DNA of 64,000 nucleotides from Capra hircus (taxonomy: Eukaryota > Chordata > Mammalia > Artiodactyla > Bovidae), in assembly GCF_001704415.2 (NCBI RefSeq), contig NC_030819.1, positions 85,657,272 to 85,721,271 on the forward strand. Reading direction: 5' to 3'. Numbering within the stretch: the first letter of the stretch is position 1; every line of letters begins with the position of its first letter. The notes beneath the pieces were generated by a model, which was given only the letters and a program-made list of their open reading frames with translations, searched no databases and had not been told where the DNA came from. The position numbers and the translations under genes were made by a program. Below, in pieces: positions 11,930-24,337 of this stretch.

Positions 11930-12147
11930 TATGTGTGTGTGCGTGCTCAGTCACTTCAGTCCTGTAGGACTCTTTCTGACCCTATTTACTGTACCCCACC
12001 AGGCTCCTGTGTCCATGAGATTCTCCAGGCAAGAATACTAGAGTGGGCTGCTATGCCCTGCTCTAGGGGATCTTCCCAACGCAAGGACTGAACCCACATC
12101 TCCTGCATTGCAAGTGGACTCTACTCCTGAGCTACTAGGGAAGCCCA
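11930..12147 (-). repeat. Bov-tA SINE
   Basis: Antisense ruminant SINE: GTGCTCAGTCACTTCAG at the left, the CAGGCAAGAATACTAGAGTGG core and the tRNA-derived end CTACTAGGGAAGCCC at the right. Confidence 0.85.
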
Positions 12148-12619
12148 AAGATATGTATAAATGATATAATTAGAGTCATTCTAAAACCTAATTACTTTTT
12201 CAAATACATACTTTGAAAGTTTCAGAAATGTATTTTCTCCTTCCCTCTTCCCCATTCATATCTTAAGTATTTTATTCTACTAGGATTAATTTAGCTACAT
12301 GAAAACTAGCAGATATGTTACATTATTCATCCAGTTTAGTATTTAGAAAAATCTTGTTTTAATTTTTATAAAATCATCGTCTTATTTTGATTTACATTAA
12401 TCATTCAGTTATTTTGGTAGCTGACAAAATTTAATATTTATAAAATTATTAAGCCTTATCAACAATATACTTTTCTTAATGCTTGCTTCAAAACCTCCAT
12501 GTGAAGCCTTAAAGAACCCCCTGTGCTCACACTTTGGGTATCCTTGCTTTAACCTTTTAACTTTGTGATCCTTTGATCACCTTTTAACAAGGTGATCCTT
12601 GTTCTATTCAGCTTTGAAA
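12148..12619. other. AT-rich intergenic, nothing seen
   Basis: AT-rich sequence with no gene or element I can name. Confidence 0.4.
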
Positions 12620-12937
12620 GTGAAAATGACAGTCGCTCAGTCTTGTCTGACTCTTTGCAACTCCATGAACTATATTTAGTCCATGGAATTCTCTAGGCCA
12701 GAATACTGGAGTGGGTAGCCTTTCCCTGCCACAGGGGATCTTCCCAACCCAGGGATCGTATCCAGGTGTCCTACATTGCATGTGGATTCTTTACCAGCTG
12801 AGCCACAAGGGAAGCCCAAGAATACCAGAGTGGGTGGCTTCTCCCTTCTCCAGCAGATCTTTCAGACCCAGGAATCAAACCAGGGTCTCCTGCATTGCAA
12901 GCTGATTCTTTACCAACTGAGCTATCAGGAAAGCCCA
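12620..12937 (-). repeat. Bov-tA SINE with duplicated tRNA-like part
   Basis: Antisense Bov-tA. The unit ending GAGCCACAAGGGAAGCCC is followed at once by a second half-unit starting AAGAATACCAGAGTGG and ending GAGCTATCAGGAAAGCCC, so two tRNA-derived parts sit in tandem. Confidence 0.8.
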
Positions 12938-13295
12938 ACTTTAGAAACTGAAATAAATGATTCTTTTCAAACCTCAGTTCTTTATGGTATGTATGCTAAT
13001 CAAGAAAAATAATTACCCATATCTTAGTGTTGCTTCAAACTTGGCTTGTCATTCCCTGGCCTTCCTTAAAGCTAAACCATCTCAAAGCAAGCACCAGCAC
13101 CCAACAAGAGTGGTCCTTTGGTCTCTTCCCATTATGCAACATTATTATTCATTCCCTGAACCAACCAGAACATTAAAGCAAACCCAATTATCATGGCTAG
13201 TCATGACTAGTACTCACACCCTCCACTCTTTCCTCCTCTCAGACTTCCCTAGCATCCAGGCTCAGGTCTATGCTCCCCAGCAGTCCTTTTTTTTA

Positions 13296-13485
13296 TGATA
13301 TTTTTTTCTTAATGTGGACCATTTTAAAAGTCTTTATCGAACATGTTTCAATGCTGCTTCTGTTTTCTGTTTTAGTTTTTGTGCCTCAGGGCACATGGGA
13401 TCTTAGCTTCCTGACCAGGGATCAAATCCACACCCTCTGCACTGGAAGCTGAAGCCTTAACCACTGGACCACCAGGGAGGTCCCA
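13296..13485 (-). repeat. CHR-type tRNA SINE
   Basis: Antisense SINE with an ATGTGGACCATTTTAAAAGTC start and the tRNA-derived end CCACTGGACCACCAGGGAGG. It is a diverged copy. Confidence 0.7.
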
Positions 13486-14849
13486 GCATTGCTTTCAAAC
13501 AACATTCTTTCCTTAGTCCCTTGGACTCGGTGTCCTTGGTTTCATGCTTACATTCCAATATCCCTGGTCAATCCAGCCATGTGCTGCCCCCAGAACTCAA
13601 CCCAGCAGTGGTAATCTTCAGGTTTCAACTATGGAGTCAGCAAAGAACTAAGCATTCTATTGGTATGTCTGTCATTTACAGAATAATGAGTTTACTTGCA
13701 ACATTTTACTGCATCAGTTTCACAGCATGTTTTAGATTGTCCGTGATTTTTCAAAATGGCCATTTCAATGTGAGAGAAGGACAGCTGCCATGTTTCTTCT
13801 TAATATCCAAAATGAAAACAGAAGAGAACTTTACCAAGAACACCAGTTTACAAACAACAAATATTTAAGTTATTTCCTTCATTAAAATATAATTCTAAAA
13901 AATTCCTAGGGGGAGACAGACCAAAAGAAGTGAATGGATAAACAATGTGATTACATATTAAAACAAGTGATTTGACCAAGCAAACGATGGGCCAAGATAG
14001 AGAACAATTAGGGGAAGAAGTCAGAGCTTAATATGGTGAGCTATGGTAAAATTTATTGCGTTTTATGTGTTGCTACATTCTGTTTGCTGAGGTTTTGTCT
14101 CTATAATAATTTGCGTTGATTAATTTTTTTGTTTATTCTTTTATACTATCCTTGCAAAGTTTTAGTATTTTTGCAAAATGAATCAGGGAATGTTTCCTTT
14201 TTTTTCCCCTATCTTTTGGAAGTTTACGTAAGAATAGAATGATTTCCCCCGTCTCCCCAAGTTTTTACCATGGATAGCTCTGACCCATCCTATCACTGTT
14301 GAGTTTTAATACCAGGAATTGGTTTTTCATTTTAAAAATCAATCAACACAACCTGTCGCATTAACAGAACAGGGGAGAAATATATGATCAACTCAACAGA
14401 AGCAGAAAATGCAGCCAATAAAATTTCATTTTCATTCATCATTAAAACACCTTTCATTAATTTAAATGCAGATGGAACCTTGATCTGATGATAGCAATAT
14501 GATAATCTAGCATATAAAGTTGAAGTGTTTTCTTTGAAAACAGGAAGGCAGGCTGCTATCCTCATTCTGTTTGACATGTGATAGCTATCATAACAAACAC
14601 AGTAAGAGAAGGAAAAATAGAGTGATAGCACTGGAAAGAGAAAAACAAAGCCATCATTACTGATTGATAATATAATCACGTATATAGAAAATACAAAAGA
14701 AACAGAGTGACAGGTATGTGTGAGTTCCATATATTCTTCAGTCTACTTTTCTGTTTTACAATTTTTCATAATGTTACAACTGCCTATGAGTAAATCTGAT
14801 AAAAGATATACAGAATTTCTGTGGAGAACATTCTAAAACTTCATTGAAA
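13486..14849. other. Intergenic, no gene recognised
   Basis: Two longer frames occur: + 13521-13868 (115 codons) and - 14730-14332 (132 codons). Neither shows a recognisable domain, and the minus one is Phe/Ser/Tyr-rich as expected from AT-rich DNA. I treat both as chance. Confidence 0.4.
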
Positions 14850-17405
14850 ATTATTAGAGGCAATCCAAATAAACAGAGATGTGCACCTGCACATGTTAAA
14901 GATTTATTATTATAAATACATCACATCTCCCCAAATTCATCTGTAGAGTCAATGCTCTCACAATCAAAACTCCAGAAAAAAATGTTTGTGGAACTTGACA
15001 GTACCAACATTTTTATAAAAATAACAAAGGGTCAAGTATATCTAAAACACTCTTGAAGAAGGACACGGAGTGGGAAAGCAAATATTAAGGCTTATAGAGT
15101 GACATTATGTATGTCATAATGGTATATAGCCCATGGACAAACAAAGATTTTGGGGGGACAGAATAAAGCATATAATATGTACACAATATATAGATAATAA
15201 ATATATGGAAAAGGTGGCACAGAGAGAGGTGTGCTCACTGCTGCTATATAAATCCATTTACAACAATCCATTCATGCCATTCTGGAAAAGGCAAACTCTG
15301 CAAAGATGGTAAACAGATCAGTGGTTGCCAGAGATTTGGGATGATGAAGGTTGAGTAAGTAGAGGGACTTTTCAGGAAAGTGAAACTATTATGTAATTAT
15401 AGATAATGATGTAATGCATTTGTCAAAACCAATAGGATTTCATGGCATGAAGAGCGAAACAACATACACAAACTGTTAAAAAGTCATTTAGATGGTCAAG
15501 GGATCTCAGGAAGGAATGCAGACTGTGAAAAGGGGCTCTAACTGTTTCACAATTGTATGACACAACCTCCCTGAAGGGGCTGGGGGCAAAAGGTGCTGAC
15601 TGAAGTTGCTTTGGAAATGGGGTCTGTAAGACTGAAGGTGAAAGGAACGGTGCACGTGCCCCGGGCACACGGGGGAATGGGTTTGTAATTCTGAAGCGCC
15701 CATATGTGTGGGTAGGAACTGAACAGGAACGATGGGCTAGGTGCGTGGCAGATAGTAGAAGCCAGGTTTCTCGCTGTTGGAATGAAAGGTTACAGATAGC
15801 AAGGAGGGAAGGCAGGATGACCCACGTGGTAATGGATTACAGTTAGAGGCATCAGCGTGAACTCAGGTACCACTTGATACAGATATAGGTGGTGAGCTGT
15901 GCATATCCTGGGGATATTATACATACACATATTTCCTTGCTCCTATAGCTGAAAGAGATGACACCATAGCAGCAGAACAGACATAGCACCCAGATCACAC
16001 TTTTACAGTTCTAGTACACACTCTACAATCAAAGGATCCAGAGAGTTACTTGAAGAAATGGCTGATTCTAGGACTGAAGCAGGAACTACATAAGATGAAC
16101 CTGGAGCATCCTGTAGTGCCAGAAAGTCACTTAGTGCTGAAAATAAAAAAACAAACAAACAAACAAACAATTATGGGTCATGTGTCCAAAGGATACAGGA
16201 GCCAACTGCAAGATCTCCTGAAGACCAAAGCTAGAACAATTTAGGTAACAAAATGAAAGCAGTATTGAATTATAACCTAAAATATGAGACAAATACCCAT
16301 GAGTACATACTGATATGATTTAAGTAAACAGATTAGAGAGAAGAGATAAATCTCCCATGCAGAAGAATTCTGAATAATTTCTGTAAATACTCTGCTCTTA
16401 AAGAGGTGAGTTTAAATGTGAGCTGTGCACAGTGACTTCCTTCCAAAACGCACAGCACGAAAAGGGTGAAAGATAATATCTTAACAGGGAAGAAACCTGG
16501 CAAACACTCCCTGAGCCAGGAGATTAAGGTCCACACCAGCAGTGCTAAGTCAGGCCCACAATATACCATTGACACGATGTTATGAGAACAGCACTTCATT
16601 TCTGCAGTCTTCCCCCAAACCCAGAACTGCAATCTAATCACAAGAAAAAACATGAGACAAATGCCAAATGAGGGCTGTTCCACAAAATATCTGACTGGTA
16701 CTCTTCAAAACAGTCCAGGTCATCAAAAGAAAGAAAGACTGAGAAACTGTCACAGTCAAGAGGAAACAAAGGAGACATGAAGACTAAATGGAACGTAGCA
16801 TCCTACATGGGCTCCAGTAACAGAAAGAGGACATCAAGTAAAAACTAAGGAAACCTGAGTAAGAGGACTACATTAATATTGGTTCATTAATCGTGACAAG
16901 TGTGTCATATTAATGTAAGATGATAAAATGAAAATTTTGTTATGTGGTATATAAAAACTCTCTATACTATATTTGTAAATTTTTGGCAAATCTTAAACTA
17001 TTTATACTTTTGAACTGTGGTGTTGGGGAAGACTCTTGAGAGTCCCTTGGACTGCAAGGAGATCCAACCAGTCCATTCTGAAGGAGATCAGCCCTAGCAT
17101 TTCTTTGGAAGGAATGATGCTAAAGCTGAAACTCCAGTACTTTCGCCACCTTATGTGAAGAGTTGACTCATTGGAAAAGACTTTGATGCTGGGAGGGATT
17201 GGGGGCAGGAGAAGGGGACGACAGAGGATGAGATGACTGGATGATATCTCTGACTCGAAGGACGTGAGTCTGAGTGAACCCCGGAAGCTGATGATGGACA
17301 GGGAGGCCTGGCGTGCTGCAATTCATGGGGTCACAAAGAGCTGGACATGACTGAACGACTGAACTAACTAACTAACTAAACTATTCTAAAATTAAAAGTT
17401 TATTT
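14850..17405 (+). mobile_element. Old LINE-1 (L1M-type) 3' end
   Basis: The ORF2 end and long 3' UTR of an ancient L1 in sense orientation. Landmarks are AGATCAGTGGTTGCCAGAG (15318-15336), the stretch GACTGAGAAACTGTCACAG near 16740, and the terminal AACTATTCTAAAATTAAAAG (17379-17398). A younger BovB end splits the last ~30 bp. The middle (15450-16000) is less certain. An (AAAC)n run lies at about 16147-16170. Confidence 0.65.
17005..17382 (+). mobile_element. BovB LINE 3' end
   Basis: Sense BovB terminus ending in GACTGAACGACTGAAC and ACTA repeats. It is flanked by an imperfect direct repeat of the host L1 (TTAAACTATTTA before, ACTAAACTATTCTA after), a likely target-site duplication. It therefore inserted into the older L1. 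Confidence 0.85.
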
Positions 17406-17439
17406 TAAATAATGACATTTGAGGTATAATTTCTCCCTT

Positions 17440-18170
17440 TTCGAGTTATTGGCAAACATTCCAAAGCTTAATGAGTTCTGTTGGTGAAGTTGAGGGTGAA
17501 ATGGGCACACTCCTACACACAGCTGTTGGGAATGCAAATTGGTAAATTCTGTATGAAGGTGACTTTGGCAATACTAGCAAAATTAGATATGGATTTACTA
17601 TTCCTTGACAAACTGCAAAAATAGACTCTAAAAAGGAATAGGTGCTCAAAGAAACCCTTAGTGGTGTTTTTGAAGAGGTACACACACCTCAGTGTTCACA
17701 GCTGCATTGTTCACAATTGCCAAGATATGAAAGTAACCCAAATGCCCATCAACAGATGAATGGATAAAGCAGCTGTGGTATATATACAGTGGAATACTAC
17801 TCAGTCATTAAAAAAAAAGAATGAAATTTTGCCATCTGCAGCAACATGGATAGACTTGAAAGGCATTATGCTAAATGAAATAAGTCAGAGAGAGAAAGAC
17901 AAAAACACTATATGACATGATTTATACATGGAATCTAAAAAAAAATAAACTAGTGAAAATAACAATAAGATTCACAGATAAAAGAGAACAAACGAGTGGT
18001 TACCAGTGGAGGGGGCAATACAGGGGTGAGGAAGTGGGAAAGACAAACTACTGGGTATAAGATAAGACTACAAGATATATCATCATACAACTCAGGAAAT
18101 ATATAGCTAATATTTTGTAATAAGTCTAAATAGAAAGTAACCTTTAAGAGGAGTATAAAAATTTTGTTTA
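17440..18170 (+). mobile_element. LINE-1 3' fragment
   Basis: Sense L1 sequence with the familiar run ATGCCCATCAACAGATGAAT (17741-17760), then ATGCTAAATGAAATAAGTCAG and a degraded 3' UTR. Homology fades at about 18170. Confidence 0.75.
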
Positions 18171-18185
18171 ATAAAGAAATTACTG

Positions 18186-18480
18186 CTGGGCTTCCGGGTT
18201 GGCTCAGTGATAAAGAATCCGCCTGGCAATGGAGGATTGGCAGGAGACAATTGGCAGGTCCCTGATCTGGGACGATCTCACAGGCCATGGAGAAGCTAAG
18301 CTCGTGCACCCATGGCTACTGAAGCCCGTGCATCACAAGAGAAGCTGCCGCAACGAGAAGTCTGCACACCACAACTAGAGAGAAGCCCCCAGCTCTCCAC
18401 AACTAGAGAAAAGGCTAAGGAGCAATGAAGACCAAGCATAGCCAAAAGAAAGTAAATACATGGAAGTATTAAAAAAAAAT
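18186..18480 (+). repeat. CHR-type tRNA-Glu SINE with A-rich tail
   Basis: Sense copy beginning GGGCTTCCGGGTTGGCTCAG. The middle repeats CACAACTAGAGA, and the tail ends in a run of A at 18471-18479. Confidence 0.8.
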
Positions 18481-18581
18481 GAATGAGTGCTATCTCTATA
18501 TAGAGCTATGGCATGATCGCCAAGATATCTTATTAAGGAAAAATAGAAAAATTGTACTCATTATCTTTAAAAGGGGGTTGC

Positions 18582-18632
<51 letters not shown>
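18582..18632. repeat. (TA)n(TG)n microsatellite
   Basis: A TA run passes directly into about 19 TG units. Confidence 0.95.
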
Positions 18633-18633
<1 letters not shown>

Positions 18634-18904
18634 CAAAAAAAAAAATGCTTGTACTTTTTAAAAACGAAAGGTAAGCCCAAAACAATTAATGGATTTCCAA
18701 TCGGGAAAGGAGAGAAGAGGGTAGAGGAAACATACGGGGAAGCTGTGTTTCCCTAAGAATATTTTACTTTTCTCTGTAGCTTTGACTTTGGGACCGTATG
18801 AATGCTTTATGAATTTAAAAAACAAAACTAAATCAACATTTAAAATCCAATGTCTAAAATTAGAAACAATAATGAAAATGAATTTTAAGCATGCTGAGTT
18901 GGTT

Positions 18905-19107
18905 AGCTTAACCCACCAGGCTACAGTAGCTGCAGAACATGAACTCAGTAGTTGCTACTCTAGGTCTTAGAGATTAGGCTCAGTAGTTTGTGGTGCCCGG
19001 GATTAGCTGCCCCGTAGCATGTGGGATCTTCCCGTATCAGGGATCAAACCCATGTCCCCTGCACTGGCAGGTGGATTCTTAACCACTGTACTATCAGGGA
19101 TGCCCAA
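18905..19107 (-). repeat. CHR-type tRNA SINE
   Basis: Antisense copy; the tRNA-derived end reads GGTGGATTCTTAACCACTG then a GGGATGCCC terminus. Confidence 0.75.
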
Positions 19108-19269
19108 GAAAAACTCTTACTTTAAAACAAGTTGTGGAATTAGCTAGAATACTTTACCCATAAACAATAAGCATGGGTATTTTGGAGGCCAATATTTATC
19201 TGTGTGTGTTTGATACTTAAGGTAAGATTGGCAAACAGTGAAACACACAAATCTTAAATATTGCATTCG

Positions 19270-19930
19270 ATGAGTTTTGACAAATGACTGCACCTGTGTA
19301 ATTTAAGCCATATCTGGCATTAAAAATTTATCATCACTCCAGAAAGTTCTCTTGTGCCCCTGCCTAATCAATCCCCAGTCACCTCAGGCAACCAATGTTC
19401 TAATTAAAAATTTTTAAAAAAGTAGATAAATCTCACCTGTTCTCAAACGTAATATAATTGAGCTTATACAGTACGGACGTTTTGTTTCTATTTTCTTTCA
19501 CCTGTCTTAATGTTTTTAAGACCCTCTTTTATCAGCAGTTCATTGATTTCTGTTGCTGAGTAGTATTCTAGTTTATAAATATTATATCCATTATCTTTTG
19601 ATGGACTTCTGGACTATTTACAGATTTTGGCTGTTATGTATATTCTTGTATAAATGTGTTATGGACTTCACGTCGGATTACAGAAGACATATGTTTTACT
19701 GTGTAAGAAACTGCCAGCCCCTCTGGGGAGGGAGGTAGGAGAGGGCTTCAGGATTGGGAACACGTGTATACTCACGGTGGATTCATGTTGATGTATGGCA
19801 AAACCAATAAAATATTGTAAAGTAAAAAATAATAATAAAATAAAAATTAAAAAAAAAGAAACTACCAGACTGTTTCTCAAATTATTTGCACCATTTAACA
19901 CTTCCATCAATAGTGTGTGGATTGTTCTTT
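19270..19930 (-). mobile_element. Old LINE-1 3' UTR, antisense
   Basis: Antisense ancient L1 with landmarks GAGTAGTATTCTAG (19557-19570) and TTGATGGACTTCTGGAC. It is split by a younger L1 tail at 19706-19856 and resumes with AGACTGTTTCTCAAAT. Confidence 0.6.
19702..19869 (+). mobile_element. Young LINE-1 3' tail with target-site duplication
   Basis: A short L1 3' end (CATGTTGATGTATGGCAAAACC, then a poly-A-rich tail) is flanked by AAGAAACTGCCAG (19704-19716) and AAGAAACTACCAG (19857-19869). These are near-perfect direct repeats, so this is a severely 5'-truncated insertion inside an older L1. Confidence 0.75.
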
Positions 19931-21950
19931 TTAAATAAAGCTTTTCATATTCATTGATTAGAATATCAGAACTGAAATTGATTAATAACTTTTTTTTTCA
20001 ATGCAGGCAGACAATTTAAACATTTAAGAACACTGCAATTTTACTGATTTTTTTTTCTATTTTAGCATTCATTGCATACATGCCTTGACATGAGGTATTG
20101 ATAAATGTGATGAAATGTATAGTCCTTGCCATGCTCATTAAGTATCATTCTGAAAATGATCTTTAATGAAAAGAAATATTTTCTAGTTTTATTTTATACA
20201 TGATGATACTTTTATTTAGTTGATGTTCAATCTCTTTTGTTAGATAAAGTCAACCATGGATGATTACCAGTTTGAAGGAATTTGTATTTTAATGTTTGTA
20301 CATTTTAGTGTAATAAAAACTATGTTTCAAGTCTTAAGGTAAAAAATAAACTTAATATTTTGACTGTCTTTTTATCTTAACAAAAAGAACTGCAAATAAA
20401 GTTTATGCTTTTAAAAAATAATTATGTTCTTGGTAACAACGCCTGTATTATTATTTTGATAATATCATTTTTTTCATTTTTTGATAATATCAAAATCATA
20501 TTATTTGATTTTGATTCAAAAAACAGATTGAAATTTTTGATAAAAATATCAAAGTATATATTTTAAAATATACCTTGTAACCAGGAAGTTTTTAATAAGA
20601 CATTTGAAAAGAAAAAAGCTAAAATAGGTATAATACTTGCCTATCTATTGATAACACAAGTTATTTTCATTGTCCCTCTTAGCCACTCAGATACACACAT
20701 ACACACAGACATAGCCACAGGGTTTTGCCTAAATATGAATAATATGAAAAAAGGAGAGATGGAGAGCAGCCAAGGGTACAAGAGCAGAGGTCAGCTGAGT
20801 GCCTGACCACCTCCACTTATATCTTGGGCATGGATATGAGGAACTATCCAACCACACTGGCCTTTGTATAGCCACATGGCCACTGAAGGATGCTTCCTCA
20901 TCTCTAGGCTGATGAGTCTCCCAGTCAACCCCAAGTTAGTTGGCCAAGGGCCACAAAGAGAGCAGTATGGGTCCTGTTGATACTTCTGTACCACATGCCA
21001 TGAGGGTTTCTTGGGATAGCCCTTGTAGAAACTCTACGCCCTTCTCCAGAAAGTTATATTCCTTTCATAAAATCGTAATGATACATGTAATTCCTTCTTA
21101 TAAACAACTTTTCTTTCAGAAAATGACTCCTACATATATGCAATATAAAGTTATGATGTGTGTCCACAAAGCAAGTCATCAAACTAAGCATGATGGGCGA
21201 TTTCTTGGATATGTTCATTTGTTATCTGATCTCATCTTTTATCAGATAACTTGGCTTCATTTTTTATCTGTCCTCCAATTTCCTTGGAGTCCAGCAGTAG
21301 TAGGTGCTAAAAGTCCTTTATAATTTATGAGAGAAAAAGAAAATAATAGGTTAATTTTTTTTCTACCTCAGAAGATATCACCATTATTCAGCTTCACCTG
21401 TAGACTATCTCAGCCCAGTCTTCACAACTTGAATGTTACCCAAGAGCACCACCTGAAAACCTGTCCTGACCCAGGAGGACAGGGTACACGGGTGAGGAGA
21501 CCCAATCAGTGGGCAGAACTGCAGCTGAGGCTGCAAGGAAGTTCTGCCAGCAGCATGGGGAGCAGTGGAAGCAGACAGAGGAATGAGAGGAGCAAGGCTG
21601 GAGTGACAGCTGATGCTCTGGTGATAACATCAGGAATACACAGCTGCCATTAACTCAACTAGGGATTCTACAAGGACTGCCTCATTTTTGTCTTCCCAGA
21701 AAGTATAAAAGAGATAGAGAAAGCTTCTGACATAGAGCTCAGAAGGGGGCAGAAGAGGTGCCCGCTAGTCTCTAACAAGGAGTTATATCCCTATTAGCAA
21801 AGCCTCATTAGAGAAAAGTAACTCCTCAACTGAGAGAGTTGGACCAGGCACCTCACCTACAACATTTATTTTGAGACAGCATTGGAACAAGGTGAGTCAT
21901 GCCCGGCTATAAAACAGGTGACAGGAATCTTGAAGAAAGGCAGATTTACA
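19931..21950. other. Intergenic, no gene recognised
   Basis: 19931-20690 is very AT-rich. 20690-21660 is of more balanced composition and includes frames of 127 (20940-21323) and 108 codons (21327-21653), with no domain I recognise and no visible exon-intron logic. Confidence 0.4.
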
Positions 21951-21951
21951 A

Positions 21952-21953
<2 letters not shown>

Positions 21954-21998
<45 letters not shown>
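21954..21998. repeat. (TA)n(TG)n microsatellite
   Basis: TA repeats pass into about 16 TG units. Confidence 0.95.
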
Positions 21999-21999
<1 letters not shown>

Positions 22000-22079
22000 G
22001 TATGCAATTTTAACACATTAACATAGTCTAAGGAAGACATTTCCATGAGAAAAACACATTGGTAAGCTCAAGATTTTAG

Positions 22080-22222
22080 ATAAAGTTAAGTTTGGCTTAA
22101 CTTTGGCTGCTCTGTCTCAGTTGTGGTCTGTGGGATATAGTTCCCTGACTAGGAATCGAATCTGGGCTCCCTGATTTTGGAGTGCAGTATTGTAGCACCA
22201 GGACCACCAGGGGATTCCTGGA
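22080..22222 (-). repeat. tRNA SINE fragment (CHR-like)
   Basis: GGGATATAGTTCCCTGACTAG followed by AATCGAATCTGGGCTCC and GACCACCAGGGG, an antisense and diverged tRNA-SINE. Confidence 0.6.
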
Positions 22223-22586
22223 TATTCATATTTTTATTTGTTCTTTCTTTTTTTTTTCCTTTTTTAATACATTGTGATATCATCATTTTACAATGTTACA
22301 TTACTATCTGCTGTACAATAAAGTGAACCATTTATATGTATACATATGTCCACTCCCCTTTGAGCCTTCTCTTGAGGTCAGTGCAGAGCACCAAGCTGAG
22401 CTCTGTATGCTATACAGCCGCTTTCCACTAGCTATTTGTTTTACACATGGTAGTGTATATATGTCAATGCTAGTCTCTCAGTTTGTCCCCTCCTCTTCTT
22501 AACCTGCTATGTCCACAAGTTCATTTTCTATATCTATGCCTCTGTTTGAGCTCTGCAGGAAAATTCATCAGTTCCATTTTTCTATA

Positions 22587-22810
22587 TACGCTGTGCTTAA
22601 TTGCTCAATCCTGTTCATACTGTAGCCTGCAAGGCTCCTCTGGCAATGGACTGTATCTTGCCAGGCTCCTCTGCCAAAGAGGATTCTCCACAAGTATACT
22701 AGAGTGGGTGGCCATGCCCTTCTCCAGGGTATCTTCCCAAACCAGGGATCAAACTCAGGTTTCTGATATTGCAGGCAGATTCTTTATCGTCTGAGCCACA
22801 AGAGATGCTC
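22587..22810 (-). repeat. Bov-tA SINE
   Basis: Antisense; GTGCTTAATTGCTCAATCC at the left, ATTCTTTATCGTCTGAGCC at the right. Confidence 0.8.
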
Positions 22811-22816
22811 AGGTGT

Positions 22817-23330
22817 TGTAGCACACGTTCTGGGAAACAAACTCATTCTGAAGGACAATGTAGATAGTGGAGTACAGTTTATTACACCGGCAGGCCCAAG
22901 GGCCCTGACCAGTTTTTGTGAAAACCTCATTTACCCTAAGTGTACTTGCCCAATTCCACCTCCACAAATTCCTTGAAATGAGTCTGAACAAAGGAAAAGA
23001 AAGACACAATCGAAGTTAACCCATGATTCATATGCCTTAAGCCTAGGTACTTAACAGTGAACAACTATCCATAGGCTTGCGGTCATACCCCAATAAGCAT
23101 AATAGAATGCATGATTCTATGTGGTTACATAGATGATTAGGGTATTCTTTTAGGTGTCTGAGAGTTTAGAAATGCGCCCTGGGGCTCTTCCTGCCAGGGG
23201 CCTGTTTTTCCAGTTGGTGTGTCATTTCCATCGATAACTGGGCATATAGCTCAAAGTCCACAGTCCAACCCAAGATAGAGTCCTGATTTCAAGATAGAGC
23301 CTGTTCTCTTTGTTTTCTCCATAAGAAGCT
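22817..23330 (-). repeat. Solo LTR, copy 1 (minus orientation)
   Basis: Its reverse complement aligns along its whole length with 29815-30355. Shared blocks include GGCTCTATCTT, AAAGAATACCCTAAT, ATTATGCTTATTGG, CATATGAATCATGGGTTAAC, CACAAAAACTGGTCAGGG and a GTAATAAACTG polyadenylation signal. It ends CTACA at 22817. No primer-binding site or internal sequence adjoins it. Confidence 0.8.
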
Positions 23331-23443
23331 TACTGGAGAAGGTAGCCTATCCTTTCTTATGGGATCTTGCCAACACAGGACCTGAACCTGGGTCTCCTGC
23401 ATTACAGGAGAATTCTTTACCAGCTGATTTACCATGGAAGCCC
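23331..23443 (-). repeat. Bov-tA SINE fragment
   Basis: Antisense tRNA-derived half: AGAAGGTAGCCTATCC at the left and ATTCTTTACCAGCTGATT at the right. Confidence 0.7.
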
Positions 23444-23444
23444 A

Positions 23445-23445
<1 letters not shown>

Positions 23446-23481
<36 letters not shown>
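23446..23481. repeat. (TG)n microsatellite
   Basis: About 18 TG units directly beside a SINE. Confidence 0.9.
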
Positions 23482-23485
<4 letters not shown>

Positions 23486-24337
23486 TAATATCTAATATTT
23501 GGTTTTGTTTTTCTAGCTCATTTTACTGTATGACTGGCTGTCCATCAACATCTCTACAAAGGACCCACTTTCATTCCTTTAATGGCTACATGATATTACA
23601 CTGTATATATGCAGCCCTTTTCATTATCCATTTTTCTGTTGATGGATATTTAGGATGATTCCATGTCCTAGTTTTTGTAAATGGGGCTGCAATGAACATG
23701 AGTGTGCATATGTCCTTTTGAATTATGGTAGTCTCAGCTAAACCAGTGGGATTGCTGTGTGGTATTGTAGTTCTATTTTCAGTTTTTTAAGGAACCTGCA
23801 TATCTGCCCTCCATAGTGGCTATATCAGTTTACATTCCCACCAACAGTGCAAGAGGGGTCTCTTTCCTCTACATCTTCTCCAGCATTGTTTGTAGATTTT
23901 TTGATGATGGGCATTGTGAATGATGTAAGGTAAAACCTCATTTGCAGTTTTGATTTGCATTTATCTAATAGTGATAGAATAGTGAGTGATGTTGATTCTG
24001 CTGCATTTGGTATTCCATCCTATAAATTACTTATACAATTAATAAGTAAATTTGAATAGTTTCTGACTGACCCCTTGCACTATAAAAATCGATACACTTA
24101 GACAAATGCATATTGACAGAAATCCATCCTAAACTGTCAGTTCCAATTCCCCACCCCATGATCTATTTATCATCTATGTAGCTTTGCCTTTCCAAGAATG
24201 TCACAATGGGTCATACTGGGTGCAGCTTCTTCCACTGGATTCTTTCACTTGGCCATAGGCATTAAGATTTATCCCTGCCTCTCAAGGGTTGATATTTCAT
24301 TCCTTTCCACTGTTGAGTATTATTCCTTTGCATGTCT

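Larger units (their letters stand above)
22225..24000 (-). mobile_element. LINE-1 3' region, antisense, in pieces
   Basis: Antisense L1 sequence at 22225-22586 (CTGCTGTACAATAAAGTGA) and again at 23482-24000 (GGGGCTGCAATGAACATGAG, TTCCCACCAACAGTGCAAGAG). The pieces are separated by two SINEs, a solo LTR and a (TG)n tract. They probably derive from one original element broken by later insertions. Confidence 0.7.

Noticed and set aside
13521..13868. 115-codon + frame
   Set aside because: No domain, no homologous feel, and no evidence of an exon boundary or promoter.
14332..14730. 132-codon minus frame rich in Phe, Ser and Tyr
   Set aside because: AT-rich composition, no domain, no promoter or splice context.
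18582..18632. CRISPR-like or other spaced repeat arrays
   Set aside because: Only dinucleotide microsatellites and dispersed SINEs occur; there are no regularly spaced repeats with unique spacers, and the genome is mammalian.
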